A stretch of 24,256 nucleotides of DNA from Salsipaludibacter sp038233055 (GCA_038233055.1 JBBSMS010000042.1:1-24256), one strand, 5' to 3'; shown: positions 15,345 through 23,494, counted from the first letter of the stretch. Notes: generated from the sequence alone by a model not told the origin. Made by a program: numbers and translations.

Positions 15345-15953
15345 TCACAGCAGTCCGCGTTCGCGGGCGTTCGCGGCGGCCTCGGTGCGGTTGCGTGCGT
15401 GCAGTTTGGTGATCGCGGCCGACAGGTAGTTGCGGACGGTCCCCTCGGCGAGGTGGAGGTGATCGGCGATGTCGCGGTTCGGCAGGCCGTCCTCGGCCAG
15501 GCGCAGGACCTCGCGTTCGCGCTCGGTCAGTCCGGCAGGCGCGTCCCACGCCCGGGCCGCCAGCGCGGGGTCCACCACGCGTCCCCCGTCGCGCACCGTC
15601 CGCAGGGCCTGGACCAGGTCCGCCACCGGTGCGGCCTTGAGCACGTAGCCCGCCACCCCGGCCTCCATCGCCCGCCGCAGGTAGCCGGGCCGCGCAAAGG
15701 TCGTGACGACCAGCACGCGGGTGGGCAGGTCCTCGTCGCGGACGGCCTCGGCCAGTTCCAGCCCGGTCATGCCCGGCATCTCGATGTCGGTCAACACCAC
15801 CTCGGGCGCCAGGTCGCGCACCAGGTCCAGACCGGCCCGCCCGTCGGGCGCGCGTCCGACCACCTGGACGTCACCCTGCAGGTCCAACAGTTGGGCGAAG
15901 GCGTCCCGGATCATGCCCTCGTCCTCGACCAGGACCACGCGGACCGGGTTCAT
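15345..15953 (-). CDS. NarL/LuxR-family response regulator (DesR-like)
   Basis: The 202-residue regulator has a receiver domain (about 4-118) with acidic pocket E-D-E near residues 10-12, phospho-acceptor D56 in LTDIEMPGMTG, and the Lys of YVLKAAPVADL. A GerE/LuxR helix-turn-helix follows (about 138-200; LTEREREVLRLAEDG, then GTVRNYLSAAITKL). Its ATG overlaps the kinase stop (ATGA at 15953-15950), so kinase and regulator are a cognate pair. It is the last gene of the transporter operon, and most likely controls that operon in response to membrane or envelope state, as in the B. subtilis desKR and yvf systems. Confidence 0.93.
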   Translation of the reverse strand: MNPVRVVLVEDEGMIRDAFAQLLDLQGDVQVVGRAPDGRAGLDLVRDLAPEVVLTDIEMPGMTGLELAEAVRDEDLPTRVLVVTTFARPGYLRRAMEAGVAGYVLKAAPVADLVQALRTVRDGGRVVDPALAARAWDAPAGLTEREREVLRLAEDGLPNRDIADHLHLAEGTVRNYLSAAITKLHARNRTEAAANARERGLL

Positions 15954-17101
15954 GTCGGGAGCTCGACGGCGATCCCGGTCCCCGCCCGGCCGTCCCGGGT
16001 CACGGTGCCACCCAGCGCCACGACCCGTTCGCGCATCCCGCGCAGGCCGTTGCCCTCGTCCGTCATGCCGCCGATGCCGTCGTCGCGGACGAGCAGGCGC
16101 CAGCCCTGGTCGGTGCGGCCGAGCGTGATCCGGCAGGTGGTCGCCTCGGCGTGGCGCACGACGTTCGTGGTGGCCTCGCGCAGGGCCAGCGCCAACGTGC
16201 GCTCCAGGAGGGGGCCGGGTCGGTCCTCGCCGGTGGCCGGCAAGTCGGTGACCAGGGTGACGCCGGCCGCCTCCAGCGTCCGCCGCGCCGCCGCCACCTC
16301 GTCGTCCAGCGCCACCTCGGCGAGCCCGTCGATCGCCGAGCGGACCTGGACGAGGGCATCGCGGGCCCGGACCTCGAGGTCTGCGGCGTGGGTGGCCGCC
16401 GCAGTCGGCTCGATCGCCACCAGCGACTGGACCAACTGGGCCTGCACGACCAGGCTGGTCAGGCTCTGGCCGACGAGGTCGTGGAGGTCGCGCGCGATGC
16501 GTTCGCGCTCGTCGGCGGTGGCCAGCTGTTCGATCCGCACGTTGTCGATCCGGAGTCGCTCGGCCTCGGCGTGCGCTCGCACGTCGCCCCGGACCATCCG
16601 TCCGATCAGCCACAGGAACAGCGCCGACGGCAGCATTCCCCACAGCCGGTAGGGCCACGGGATCGGCGAGACCACGACCAGGACGCCGCACAGGGCGGTG
16701 AGGCCGAGTTGCCACTGGACCAGGCGCTTCGGGTGGGCCCATGCCGCGACCGCGGCGGCGTACACGAACAGGACCGACGCGCCGACGTTGACCAGGGTCG
16801 CGAGCGTGCCGAGCATGATCGTGGCCACCAACGCCCACCGGCGGACGCGTCGGTCGAGGTAGTGGCTCGCGACGTAGAGCGGGACGAACAGCACCACGAC
16901 GGCGGCCACCACCGCCCAGTCCACCCACGAGCTGGTCGGGTCGAACACCGGTTGCCACAGCAGGTTGGACAGGTAGACGAGGTGGATCAGTTCCGACGGC
17001 GGGAACCAGGCGGGAAACGCGTTCGCCCGATCCTGCTCGGCCGGTGCCGTCGGCTGGTGGTGCGTCGCCTCGGAGGCGTCGACGGCCCGGCCAGGGGTCA
17101 C
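15950..17101 (-). CDS. DesK-like sensor histidine kinase (HisKA_3)
   Basis: The 383-residue membrane kinase has about four or five N-terminal hydrophobic helices between residues 50 and 180 (WAVVAAVVVLFVPLYVA, LVNVGASVLFVYAAAVAAW, LCGVLVVVSPIP, LPSALFLWLIG). A coiled linker is followed by the HisKA_3 phospho-site ERERIARDLHDLVGQSL with H207. The ATPase domain has the N-box ALREATTNVVRHAEA and G-box DDGIGG and GNGLRGMRERV. There is no periplasmic sensor domain, so the signal is probably sensed in the membrane. GTG 17101 overlaps the permease stop (GTGA), and the stop overlaps the regulator start. Confidence 0.92.
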   Translation of the reverse strand: MTPGRAVDASEATHHQPTAPAEQDRANAFPAWFPPSELIHLVYLSNLLWQPVFDPTSSWVDWAVVAAVVVLFVPLYVASHYLDRRVRRWALVATIMLGTLATLVNVGASVLFVYAAAVAAWAHPKRLVQWQLGLTALCGVLVVVSPIPWPYRLWGMLPSALFLWLIGRMVRGDVRAHAEAERLRIDNVRIEQLATADERERIARDLHDLVGQSLTSLVVQAQLVQSLVAIEPTAAATHAADLEVRARDALVQVRSAIDGLAEVALDDEVAAARRTLEAAGVTLVTDLPATGEDRPGPLLERTLALALREATTNVVRHAEATTCRITLGRTDQGWRLLVRDDGIGGMTDEGNGLRGMRERVVALGGTVTRDGRAGTGIAVELPT

Positions 17102-17907
17102 GCGTCCGCCCGGCGCCACGCCGCCGCGGCCGCCAGTCCGGCCACGCCGGTGAACGCGATCAGTACGAGCAGGTGGGTCATCCATGGCCCGCCTCCCAGT
17201 GGCGTCGCGGCCAACTGCGCCAGATGGTAGGTCGGCAGGAACGTCGCCACGGTGCTGACCCACGCCGGCATCGTCTCCAGCGGGAACCACAGTCCGCTCG
17301 CGATCGCCGCCGGCATGATGATGGCGTTGAGGATCGCGGTCGCGGCGTTGGGTGAGGCCAGCGCACCGACCACCAGGCCGACGAGGGCGAAGGACTGGCT
17401 GCCGATCACCAGCGCGGCCATCAGCGCCAGCCACTCGGTCACCGACACCTCCAGCACGCCCAGCGCGGCGGAGGCGGCGGTCATCGCGACCAGGATGCCG
17501 GCCACGAACGGCACCGTCGCCACCACCTTGGCGGCAAGGTGGACCCCCACCGGGACGGGTGACACCCGGACGTTCTCGAACCAGCCGTTCTCGCGGGCCG
17601 TGGCCAACGAGATGCCGGGGTTCATCATCGTGGCCACGATGGCACCGTAGGTCCCGAAGGTCGCCAACATGAACGTGCCGACAGGCCGCGACGCCCCGGT
17701 CGGCATCTCGCGTCCGAAGAGCGCGACGAACAGCATGTAGAACATCACCGGCATCAGCACGCTGAAGAACAACGCGGCCGGTTCGCGGCGGATGATCCGC
17801 ATCTCGTCACGAACCTCCAGTGCCAGCAGGGTCATGGCGCCGGGTCCCGCGGACCGGGCCCGTCGAGTCGTCGGGGCGGCGGACAGTGGGGTGGTGGAGG
17901 TGCTCAT
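17098..17907 (-). CDS. ABC-2-type transporter permease
   Basis: The 269-residue protein has the ABC-2 layout with six predicted membrane helices: AALFFSVLMPVMFYMLFVAL, TFMLATFGTYGAIVATMM, PFVAGILVAMTAASAALGV, LALMAALVIGSQSFALVGL, ILNAIIMPAAIASGLWF and LLVLIAFTGVAGLAAAAAW. The conserved coupling helix region (NGWFENVRVSPV) precedes TM3, and the FLPTYHLAQL stretch precedes TM6, as in drug and lipid exporters of this group. ATG 17907 overlaps the ATPase stop (ATGA). The substrate is unknown; exporters with DesKR-type partners often handle lipids, antibiotics or peptides. Confidence 0.92.
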   Translation of the reverse strand: MSTSTTPLSAAPTTRRARSAGPGAMTLLALEVRDEMRIIRREPAALFFSVLMPVMFYMLFVALFGREMPTGASRPVGTFMLATFGTYGAIVATMMNPGISLATARENGWFENVRVSPVPVGVHLAAKVVATVPFVAGILVAMTAASAALGVLEVSVTEWLALMAALVIGSQSFALVGLVVGALASPNAATAILNAIIMPAAIASGLWFPLETMPAWVSTVATFLPTYHLAQLAATPLGGGPWMTHLLVLIAFTGVAGLAAAAAWRRADA

Positions 17908-19004
17908 GCGGGGGTCCTGTCGGTCAGGCGCGCCGGGGTTCGATCGGTGCCGGTCGGCGCGGTCTCGGCGGAGGTCGTGGTGGTGGCGGTCGCGACCGGC
18001 ATGGTCGCCGGGCCCGTGGGGGAGCGGCGGGACGGGCCACCCGGTCGTGCGTCGGCGCCGCCGGGACGGTCCACGACGTCCCGGGTGGGGTGGTCGGCGG
18101 TGATGGCCAGCACGGCGTCCTCCAGGCTGGCCCCGACGACCCGCAGGTCGCTGGCGTCCGGGTCGGAGGCGAGCAGGGAGCGCAGGATCCCCTCCGGGTG
18201 CCGGGTGGTGATCGACAGCGTCGACCGCGAGCCCGCCTCGGCCGCCGTCGCCGTGACATGGTCGACCCCGGACAGGGATCGGGCCTGGTCGAGCGGGACG
18301 TCGGTCGCCAGGTGGATCGTGCGGTCGGGCAGGCCGTCGACCAGCACCTCGGGCGACGCGTTGGCGACGATCCGTCCGTCGGCGATGACCGCGACCCGGT
18401 CGGCGACCTCCCCGGCCTCGGCGACCAGGTGCGTCGTGAGCAGGATGGCCATGCCGGCGTCGCGGCGGGCGGCCAGGTGGTCCCACGTGGCTCGACGGGA
18501 CTCGGCGTCCAGCCCCTCGGTCGGCTCGTCGAGGACCAGCAGGGTCGGGTCCACGACCAGGGCCCGGGCCAGTTGGAGTCGGCGACGCTGTCCACCTGAC
18601 AGCCTGTGGCTGCGTCGGGTCGCGAGGTCCTCCAGTCCGACCTCGGCCAGCACGTCGTCGACGTCGCGCGCGGTCCTGCCCGCCCGCGCAGCGGCACCCT
18701 CGACCAACTCGCGCACCGTGAGGTGGCTCGGGAAGGCCGTCGACTGCAGCATGACGCCGATCCTGGACCGGGTCGTTGCCCACCGGGGGTCGTCGCCCGC
18801 GACCCGGGCGGTGCCCGTGTCGGGCGCTCGCATGCCGGTGATCGTCCGGATCAGGGTGGTCTTGCCGGCGCCGTTGGGTCCCAGCAGGGCGAGGCACTCG
18901 CCCGGACGGACGTCGAGATCCACCCCGTCCAGGGCGGGGCGCTCGGCCCCGGGGTAGGTGAACCGGACATCCCGGACACGCAGGGGGTCGGGTCGGTCGG
19001 TCAT
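17904..19004 (-). CDS. ABC transporter ATP-binding protein
   Basis: The 366-residue ATPase drives the ABC-2 exporter. Walker A GPNGAGKT is at 42-49, the signature LSGGQ at 135-139, Walker B LLVLDEPTEGLD with D159-E160, and the switch His is in LLTTHLVAEA. After the nucleotide-binding domain there is an accessory region (about 225-310, DVPLDQARSLSGVDHV onward), as in DrrA-like proteins, then a 50-residue Thr/Pro/Ala-rich tail ending TDRTPARLTDRTPA. ATG 19004 has AGGAG (19010-19014) 5 nt upstream, so it can be translated independently, although a possible small upstream ORF overlaps its start. Confidence 0.95.
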   Translation of the reverse strand: MTDRPDPLRVRDVRFTYPGAERPALDGVDLDVRPGECLALLGPNGAGKTTLIRTITGMRAPDTGTARVAGDDPRWATTRSRIGVMLQSTAFPSHLTVRELVEGAAARAGRTARDVDDVLAEVGLEDLATRRSHRLSGGQRRRLQLARALVVDPTLLVLDEPTEGLDAESRRATWDHLAARRDAGMAILLTTHLVAEAGEVADRVAVIADGRIVANASPEVLVDGLPDRTIHLATDVPLDQARSLSGVDHVTATAAEAGSRSTLSITTRHPEGILRSLLASDPDASDLRVVGASLEDAVLAITADHPTRDVVDRPGGADARPGGPSRRSPTGPATMPVATATTTTSAETAPTGTDRTPARLTDRTPA

Positions 19005-19303
19005 CGTTGCTCCTGTCGAGGTGGCAACGACGATGGTGCGTCCCCGGGAGCGCGTTCGGCAGTCGCAGGCGTCACGTGTCCGACGTGACATCGGTCATGT
19101 CGGCGGGTGGCGTCCGGTGGCTCGTCGGGCTGGCCGTAGCCGTCCGGCCGGGTCGAGCAGGTCGTGTCCACGGCGCCGTCGCGCCACACGGCGTCCGCCA
19201 CGGCCACCAGCGGCGCGTCGATCGTGGTTGCCGTGGCCCGGGCGACGTCGGCATGCACGAACTCGTCGACGTCGGGTGGGACCCCGGCCGCCGTGGCGTT
19301 CAC
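19001..19303 (-). CDS. Possible small leader gene of the ABC/two-component operon
   Basis: This is a 100-residue frame from GTG 19303 whose stop overlaps the ATPase start (ATGA at 19004-19001), continuing the 4-bp-overlap pattern of the operon. The first half is mildly acidic and protein-like (PPDVDEFVHADVARATATTI, VADAVWRDGAVDTTC). The second half is His/Arg/Pro-rich and less convincing. There is no clear ribosome-binding site. The ATPase has its own strong site, so this ORF could equally be a 5' leader with no product. I know no family. Confidence 0.35.
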   Translation of the reverse strand: MNATAAGVPPDVDEFVHADVARATATTIDAPLVAVADAVWRDGAVDTTCSTRPDGYGQPDEPPDATRRHDRCHVGHVTPATAERAPGDAPSSLPPRQEQR

Positions 19304-19389
19304 GGCAGTCGGGCCCGGCCGGGTCGACGCCCGGCGGCTGTACGGTCTGGGCCGCGAACCCACCGCCACACCGACAGGCTGCCCACGCC

Positions 19390-21546
19390 ATGGCCTCCTC
19401 CGCACCACGCGCCGAGCGGCGCACCACCTCCGTCACGCGGTTCGGCGAGGACTTCGTGGACCACTACGGGTGGATGCGCGACCCGGAGGACCCGACCACG
19501 CTCGCCTGGCTGACCGACAACAACACCCACACCGACGAGGTACTGGCCCACCTGGCCGACCTCCGGACCACCATCTACGACGAGATCCGGTCGCGCGTGG
19601 TCGAGACCGACACCTCCAGCGGGGTGCTCGACGACGGCTGGGTCTACTACTCGCGCACGGTCGAGGGGCGCGACTACGGGATTCACTGTCGCCGACCCGC
19701 CACCGGGGACCGCCACGCCGACGTCGCCCCCGTGGCCCCGGACGCCACCCCGGACGGGGAGCAGGTCCTGTTGGACGAGAACGTCGAGGCCGAGGGTCAC
19801 GACTACTTCGTGCTGGGCGGGTTCGCGATCTCGCCCGACCACCGGTCCCTGGCGTGGCTGGTCGACACCACCGGGCGTGAGTTGTACCGGCTGGTCGTCC
19901 GCGACCTCGCCACGGGAGACGACGCCACGGTGGTGAACCGGGCAACGTACGGCCTGGCCTGGTCGGCCGACGCGTCGCGCCTGTTCTGGCTCGAACCCGA
20001 CGATGCCCAGCGCCCGCACCGTGCGTGGCGGCACATCGTCGGCGGTCCCGGTGGGCCCGACCATGACCAGTTGCTCCACCACGAGGAGGACGAGCGCTTC
20101 TGGATGGGCCTGTCGACCCACCGGTCGCGCGCCTTCGTCGAGATCGCGGTCGGGTCGTCGACCACCAGCGAGGTCCGCCTGCTCGACGCCCACGACCCCG
20201 CCGCCAGCCCATGGGTCGTGGCCCCACGTCGTCCGGGCGTGGAGTACGAGGTCGAGCACGACCGCGCGCGCGACCGCCTGCTGGTGACGACAAACGACGG
20301 TGGCGACGGGTCCGCCGAGGACTTCCGGTTGCTGGCCGCGCCGCTCACCGACGGCCGTGGCGGTACGGCCGACCCGTCGGCCTGGGTCGAGATGCTGGCG
20401 CACCGGCCGGGCATCCGGCTCGACGGGGTCGATGCGTTCGCCAGGGTGCTGCTGGTGTCGGAACGAACCGGGGCCCGGGTGCAGACTCGCATCCTCGACC
20501 CGACCGACGGCGACCGCGACACCGGCGTGCTGGACTGGCCCGAGGAGGTCCACACCTCGGCGGTCGCCGACAACCCCGATGACGTCACCGACTGGTACCG
20601 GTTCGCCTACACGTCGCTGACCCAGCCCCTCAGCGAGGTCGAACTGCGCCTGTGTGGCGACGGCCTGCGTCCAACCGGGGCCGACGATCGCGTCACGGTG
20701 CGGGTGGAGCCCGTCGGCGGCGACTACGACCCGGCCGGGTACACCTCGCGGCGGGACTGGGCCGTGGCGCCGGACGGCACCCGCATCCCGATCTCGATCG
20801 TGCACCGGGTCGACCTGGCGACGCCCGCCCCGACGCTGCTGTACGGCTACGGCGCCTACGAGATCTCGCTTGACCCGGGGTTTTCGGTGTCGCGGCTGAG
20901 CCTGCTCGACCGCGGCTGCGTCCTGGCGATCGCCCACGTCCGTGGTGGCGGGGAGATGGGCCGGGGCTGGTACCTCGCCGGCAAGTTCGACCACAAGCCC
21001 AACTCGTTTGCCGACTTCGTCGCGGTCGCGGACCACCTCGTCGCGTCCGGCGTGACCACCAACGACCGGCTGGCGCTCGAGGGTGGGTCCGCCGGCGGGC
21101 TGCTGATGGGCGCGGTGGTCAACGCACGTCCCGACCTGGCCGCGGCGGTCGTGGCCGCGGTGCCGTTCGTCGACGTGCTGTCGACGATGTCTGACCCCAC
21201 GCTGCCGCTGACCGTGGGGGAGTACGAGGAGTGGGGCAACCCGCTGGAGGAGGCCTGGTTCAAGGTCATCCGGGCCTACTCGCCCTACGACAACGTGACC
21301 GACGCCGCCTACCCGGCGATGCTGGTCACGGCCGGCCTGACCGATCCGCGAGTCGGCTACTGGGAACCCGCCAAGTGGGTGGCCCGGTTGCGCGACCACA
21401 CCACCTCGGACCGGCCGATCCTCCTGAAGACCGAGTTGGGTGCCGGCCACGGGGGACCGTCCGGTCGCTACCGGGCCTGGGAGGAACGCGCGTTCGAGTT
21501 GGCCTTCGTGCTGGACCGACTCGGCGCCACCGACTCCGCCCCCTGA
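19390..21546 (+). CDS. ptrB: Oligopeptidase B / protease II (prolyl-oligopeptidase family, S9A)
   Basis: The 718-residue cytosolic serine peptidase cleaves short peptides, typically after Arg or Lys. An N-terminal segment (FVDHYGWMRDPEDPTTLAWL) leads into the seven-bladed propeller (about 75-400), then the alpha/beta-hydrolase domain. The triad is S567 (EGGSAGGLLMG), D652 (GLTDPRVGYWEPAKW) and H687 (GAGHGGPSGRY). The PtrB-typical VRGGGEMGRGWYLAGKF motif is present. The length fits the family. ATG 19390 is chosen because the known N-terminal motif begins soon after, although its ribosome-binding site is weak. It is divergent from the ABC operon and stands alone. Confidence 0.95.
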   Translation: MASSAPRAERRTTSVTRFGEDFVDHYGWMRDPEDPTTLAWLTDNNTHTDEVLAHLADLRTTIYDEIRSRVVETDTSSGVLDDGWVYYSRTVEGRDYGIHCRRPATGDRHADVAPVAPDATPDGEQVLLDENVEAEGHDYFVLGGFAISPDHRSLAWLVDTTGRELYRLVVRDLATGDDATVVNRATYGLAWSADASRLFWLEPDDAQRPHRAWRHIVGGPGGPDHDQLLHHEEDERFWMGLSTHRSRAFVEIAVGSSTTSEVRLLDAHDPAASPWVVAPRRPGVEYEVEHDRARDRLLVTTNDGGDGSAEDFRLLAAPLTDGRGGTADPSAWVEMLAHRPGIRLDGVDAFARVLLVSERTGARVQTRILDPTDGDRDTGVLDWPEEVHTSAVADNPDDVTDWYRFAYTSLTQPLSEVELRLCGDGLRPTGADDRVTVRVEPVGGDYDPAGYTSRRDWAVAPDGTRIPISIVHRVDLATPAPTLLYGYGAYEISLDPGFSVSRLSLLDRGCVLAIAHVRGGGEMGRGWYLAGKFDHKPNSFADFVAVADHLVASGVTTNDRLALEGGSAGGLLMGAVVNARPDLAAAVVAAVPFVDVLSTMSDPTLPLTVGEYEEWGNPLEEAWFKVIRAYSPYDNVTDAAYPAMLVTAGLTDPRVGYWEPAKWVARLRDHTTSDRPILLKTELGAGHGGPSGRYRAWEERAFELAFVLDRLGATDSAP

Positions 21547-21572
21547 CCACCCCGCCCCCTGACCACCCCGCC
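21541..21572. repeat. Perfect 16-bp tandem duplication across the ptrB stop codon
   Basis: CCCTGACCACCCCGCC occurs at 21541-21556 and again at 21557-21572. The first copy carries the last codon and stop of ptrB. It looks like a recent slippage event with no effect on the protein. Confidence 0.9.
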
Positions 21573-21615
21573 CACCACCCGTCCCGAGCCCATGCGCCAC
21601 CGTCGACGCCCCATC

Positions 21616-21667
21616 CATCGAGTGGGCGGATCCCGGCCACCACGGGCCGCGACCGGCACACTCGATG
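21616..21667. terminator. Long inverted repeat between ptrB and rsmD
   Basis: CATCGAGTG (21616-21624) and CACTCGATG (21659-21667) are perfect inverted copies. The 34-nt interior can form its own small GC hairpin (CCCG at 21632-21635 with CGGG at 21643-21646). It may terminate ptrB transcription or act as an operator or leader structure for rsmD-coaD, 50 nt downstream. Confidence 0.45.
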
Positions 21668-21716
21668 CACCGTGAGGCGGACGATCCGGCGCGACGACGA
21701 GAACGGGAGGAACACC

Positions 21717-22271
21717 ATGCGGGTGATCGCCGGCACGGCGAAGGGCCATCCCCTGGTGGCCCCGACCGGGCGTGGCACGCGGCCGACGACGGATCGCGTG
21801 CGGGAGGCCGTGTTCTCGTCGTTGCAGGCCGTGATCGCGGGCACCCGGGTGCTGGACCTCTACGCCGGATCGGGAGCGATGGGGATCGAGGCGTTGTCCC
21901 GCGGCGCCGCGACGGCCACCTTCGTCGAACGCGATCGTCGGGCCTGCGCCACCATCCGCGACAACCTCGCCACCACCCGCGGCGATGACCGGGCCGACGT
22001 GGTGGCCCGCGACGTGCGCTCGGCGGTCCCGGACCTGGCCACGGCCGGTGCCACCTTCGACCTGGTGTTCCTCGACCCGCCGTACCGGGTCGACCCCGAC
22101 GAACTGGGCGAGGTGCTGGCGGCCGTCCCCGGCGTGCTGGCGCCGGGCGGGCTGGTCCGGCTCGAACAGGCCGCGAAGGGGCCGGACGCCGACTGGCCCG
22201 AGTCACTGCTGGTCACGCGGGAGCGTCGCTACGGTGACACCCGGATCGTCGAGGCCGAGCGGGAGGCATGA
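21717..22271 (+). CDS. rsmD: 16S rRNA (guanine(966)-N2)-methyltransferase RsmD
   Basis: The 184-residue enzyme methylates G966 of 16S rRNA in the 30S subunit. It opens MRVIAGTAKG, with RPTTDRVREAVFS next, as in all RsmD proteins. The SAM-binding motif I is DLYAGSGAMGIEALSRGA starting at D47, and the catalytic DPPY is at 120-123. ATG 21717 has GGGAGG (21705-21710) 6 nt upstream. The stop overlaps the coaD start (ATGA at 22268-22271), the usual rsmD-coaD pairing. Confidence 0.95.
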   Translation: MRVIAGTAKGHPLVAPTGRGTRPTTDRVREAVFSSLQAVIAGTRVLDLYAGSGAMGIEALSRGAATATFVERDRRACATIRDNLATTRGDDRADVVARDVRSAVPDLATAGATFDLVFLDPPYRVDPDELGEVLAAVPGVLAPGGLVRLEQAAKGPDADWPESLLVTRERRYGDTRIVEAEREA

Positions 22272-22753
22272 CCATGCAGGTCGTCGTGCCCGGGTCCTTC
22301 GACCCCATCACCAACGGCCACGTCGACGTGGTCAAACGGGTCGCCCGCCGGGTCGACGGCGTGGTCGTGGCGGTGCTGGTCAACCGGGCCAAGCAGGGCC
22401 TGTTCACGGTCGACGAACGCATGGAACTGATCCGTGCCAGCCTCGACCACCTCGGCAACGTGACGGTCGATTCCTTCGAGGGACTGCTCGTCGACTGGTG
22501 CAACGCCCACGACATCGGCGTCATCGCCAAGGGACTGCGTGCCGTCGCCGACTTCGAGTACGAACTCCAGATGGCCCAGATGAACGCGCGCATCGGGGAC
22601 GTGGAGACGATGTTCGTCCCCGCGAGCCCGTCGTCGTCGTATCTGTCGTCGTCGCTGGTCAAGGAGGTGGCGAGGTTCGGTGGCGACATCACCGGCACCG
22701 TGCCGTCGGTGGTGGAGGCGGCCCTGCTGGCCCGGCTGGCCGAGTCGGACTGA
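22268..22753 (+). CDS. coaD: Phosphopantetheine adenylyltransferase
   Basis: The 161-residue enzyme catalyses the penultimate step of coenzyme A synthesis, joining ATP and 4'-phosphopantetheine. It has the GSFDPITNGH motif (TNGH at 15-18), KGLR at 88-91 with DFEYELQMAQMN following, and the LSSSLVKEV motif at 126-134. The length is normal. The start overlaps the rsmD stop. ATG 22268 is followed two codons later by a second ATG that gives the more usual N-terminus; both fit. Confidence 0.97.
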   Translation: MTMQVVVPGSFDPITNGHVDVVKRVARRVDGVVVAVLVNRAKQGLFTVDERMELIRASLDHLGNVTVDSFEGLLVDWCNAHDIGVIAKGLRAVADFEYELQMAQMNARIGDVETMFVPASPSSSYLSSSLVKEVARFGGDITGTVPSVVEAALLARLAESD

Positions 22754-22817
22754 ACCCGCCCGACCTCGATGGCCTGTGGCCCATGGTGAAGTCGTGGGGT
22801 TCCGACGCGTGAAGTTG

Positions 22818-22823
22818 TAGGAT
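22818..22823 (+). promoter_or_regulatory. Candidate -10 element upstream of the SepIVA-like gene
   Basis: TAGGAT fits the actinobacterial TAnnnT -10 consensus and lies in the coaD to sepIVA spacer. No good -35 is seen. A near-repeat of GTGAAGT occurs at 22786 and 22811. If this is the promoter, transcription would start near 22830, so the ATG at 22825 could not be used and the start at 22897 is favoured. Confidence 0.35.
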
Positions 22824-22896
22824 CATGCCCGTGCTCGTCCCGGCGGGCCGTCCTGTCGCACCACGACCCCGTTCAGCCCGAGCCAAGGCCGCCCCG

Positions 22897-23466
22897 ATGT
22901 CCGACTTCGAAGTCCCCGATGTCGTCGACCGGCACGAACCCCAGCGCGGGGCGGGCCGCGGTGACGCGATCGACGTGGACAGCCGGCTGCGCCAACTGGA
23001 ACGGATGATCGCCGCGGCCAAGCCGGTCCCGCTGTCGTCGTCGATCATGCTCGGCAAGGCCGAGGCCCAGGGCATGGTCGCGGACCTGCGCTCGGCCATG
23101 CCCGAGGAGTTGCGCCAGGCCCGCTGGGTCGTCAAGGAGCGCGAGGAGGTGCTCGAGTCGGCCCAGGCCGAGGCCACCCGCATCATCGAGGAGGCCCGTT
23201 CCGAGCGCGCGCGGTTGATCTCGCGCACCGAGGTGGTCGAGGCCGCCAACCGCGAGGCGGGCCGGATCGTCGACGACGCCCAGGAACGGGCGCGCCAGAT
23301 GCGGCTGGACGCCGACGACTACGTCGACGGCAAACTCGCCAACTTCGAGATTGTTCTGAACAAGACCCTGTCGGCGGTGGAACGTGGCCGCGACAAGCTC
23401 CGGGGTCGCCTGCACGGCGATGAACTGGTGCAGGAACTCGCTGATGACGAGATCAACGGCGTCTGA
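22897..23466 (+). CDS. SepIVA-like DivIVA-family coiled-coil protein
   Basis: The 189-residue product resembles mycobacterial SepIVA, a DivIVA-type septation and envelope-growth factor; related sequences are often mislabelled ATP-synthase subunit b. It has an acidic start, LRQLERMIAAAKPVPLSSSI, a short helix LRSAMPEELRQARWV, then a long Glu/Arg-rich coiled coil (REEVLESAQAEATRIIEEA, TEVVEAANREAGRIVDDAQE), and the conserved end DDYVDGKLANFEIVLNKTL with VERGRDKLRGR. It is shorter than the mycobacterial protein, with fewer coiled-coil repeats. An in-frame ATG at 22825 would add 24 Pro/Arg-rich residues unlike the family. It follows coaD on the same strand and is convergent with the acyl-CoA dehydrogenase gene. 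Confidence 0.8.
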   Translation: MSDFEVPDVVDRHEPQRGAGRGDAIDVDSRLRQLERMIAAAKPVPLSSSIMLGKAEAQGMVADLRSAMPEELRQARWVVKEREEVLESAQAEATRIIEEARSERARLISRTEVVEAANREAGRIVDDAQERARQMRLDADDYVDGKLANFEIVLNKTLSAVERGRDKLRGRLHGDELVQELADDEINGV

Positions 23467-23471
23467 CTCGC

Positions 23472-23494
23472 CTGATCGGGCGCCGCCCGATCGG
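23472..23494. terminator. Strong bidirectional terminator-like hairpin
   Basis: GATCGGGC (23474-23481) pairs perfectly with GCCCGATC (23485-23492) around a 3-nt loop, extended by a T-G and a C-G pair to 10 bp. It lies 5 nt after the SepIVA-like stop and 42 nt from the end of the convergent acyl-CoA dehydrogenase gene. A weaker hairpin (GACCG 23508-23512, CGGTC 23516-23520) follows. Confidence 0.75.

Noticed and set aside
13586..15412. 608-codon plus-strand frame opposite the oxygenase and repeat gene
   Set aside because: The oxygenase triad and strand motifs are on the minus strand. The plus frame is Arg/Val/Gly-rich and low in complexity.
14782..15429. His/Arg-rich plus-strand frame over the GDAA repeat
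   Set aside because: It has no start signals or coupling to neighbours. The minus strand has a ribosome-binding site, an exact octapeptide period and a 3-nt gap to the oxygenase.
19300..22206. 968-codon minus-strand frame opposite ptrB and rsmD
   Set aside because: It is antisense to an oligopeptidase with an intact triad and to RsmD with DPPY. It has no domains and biased composition.
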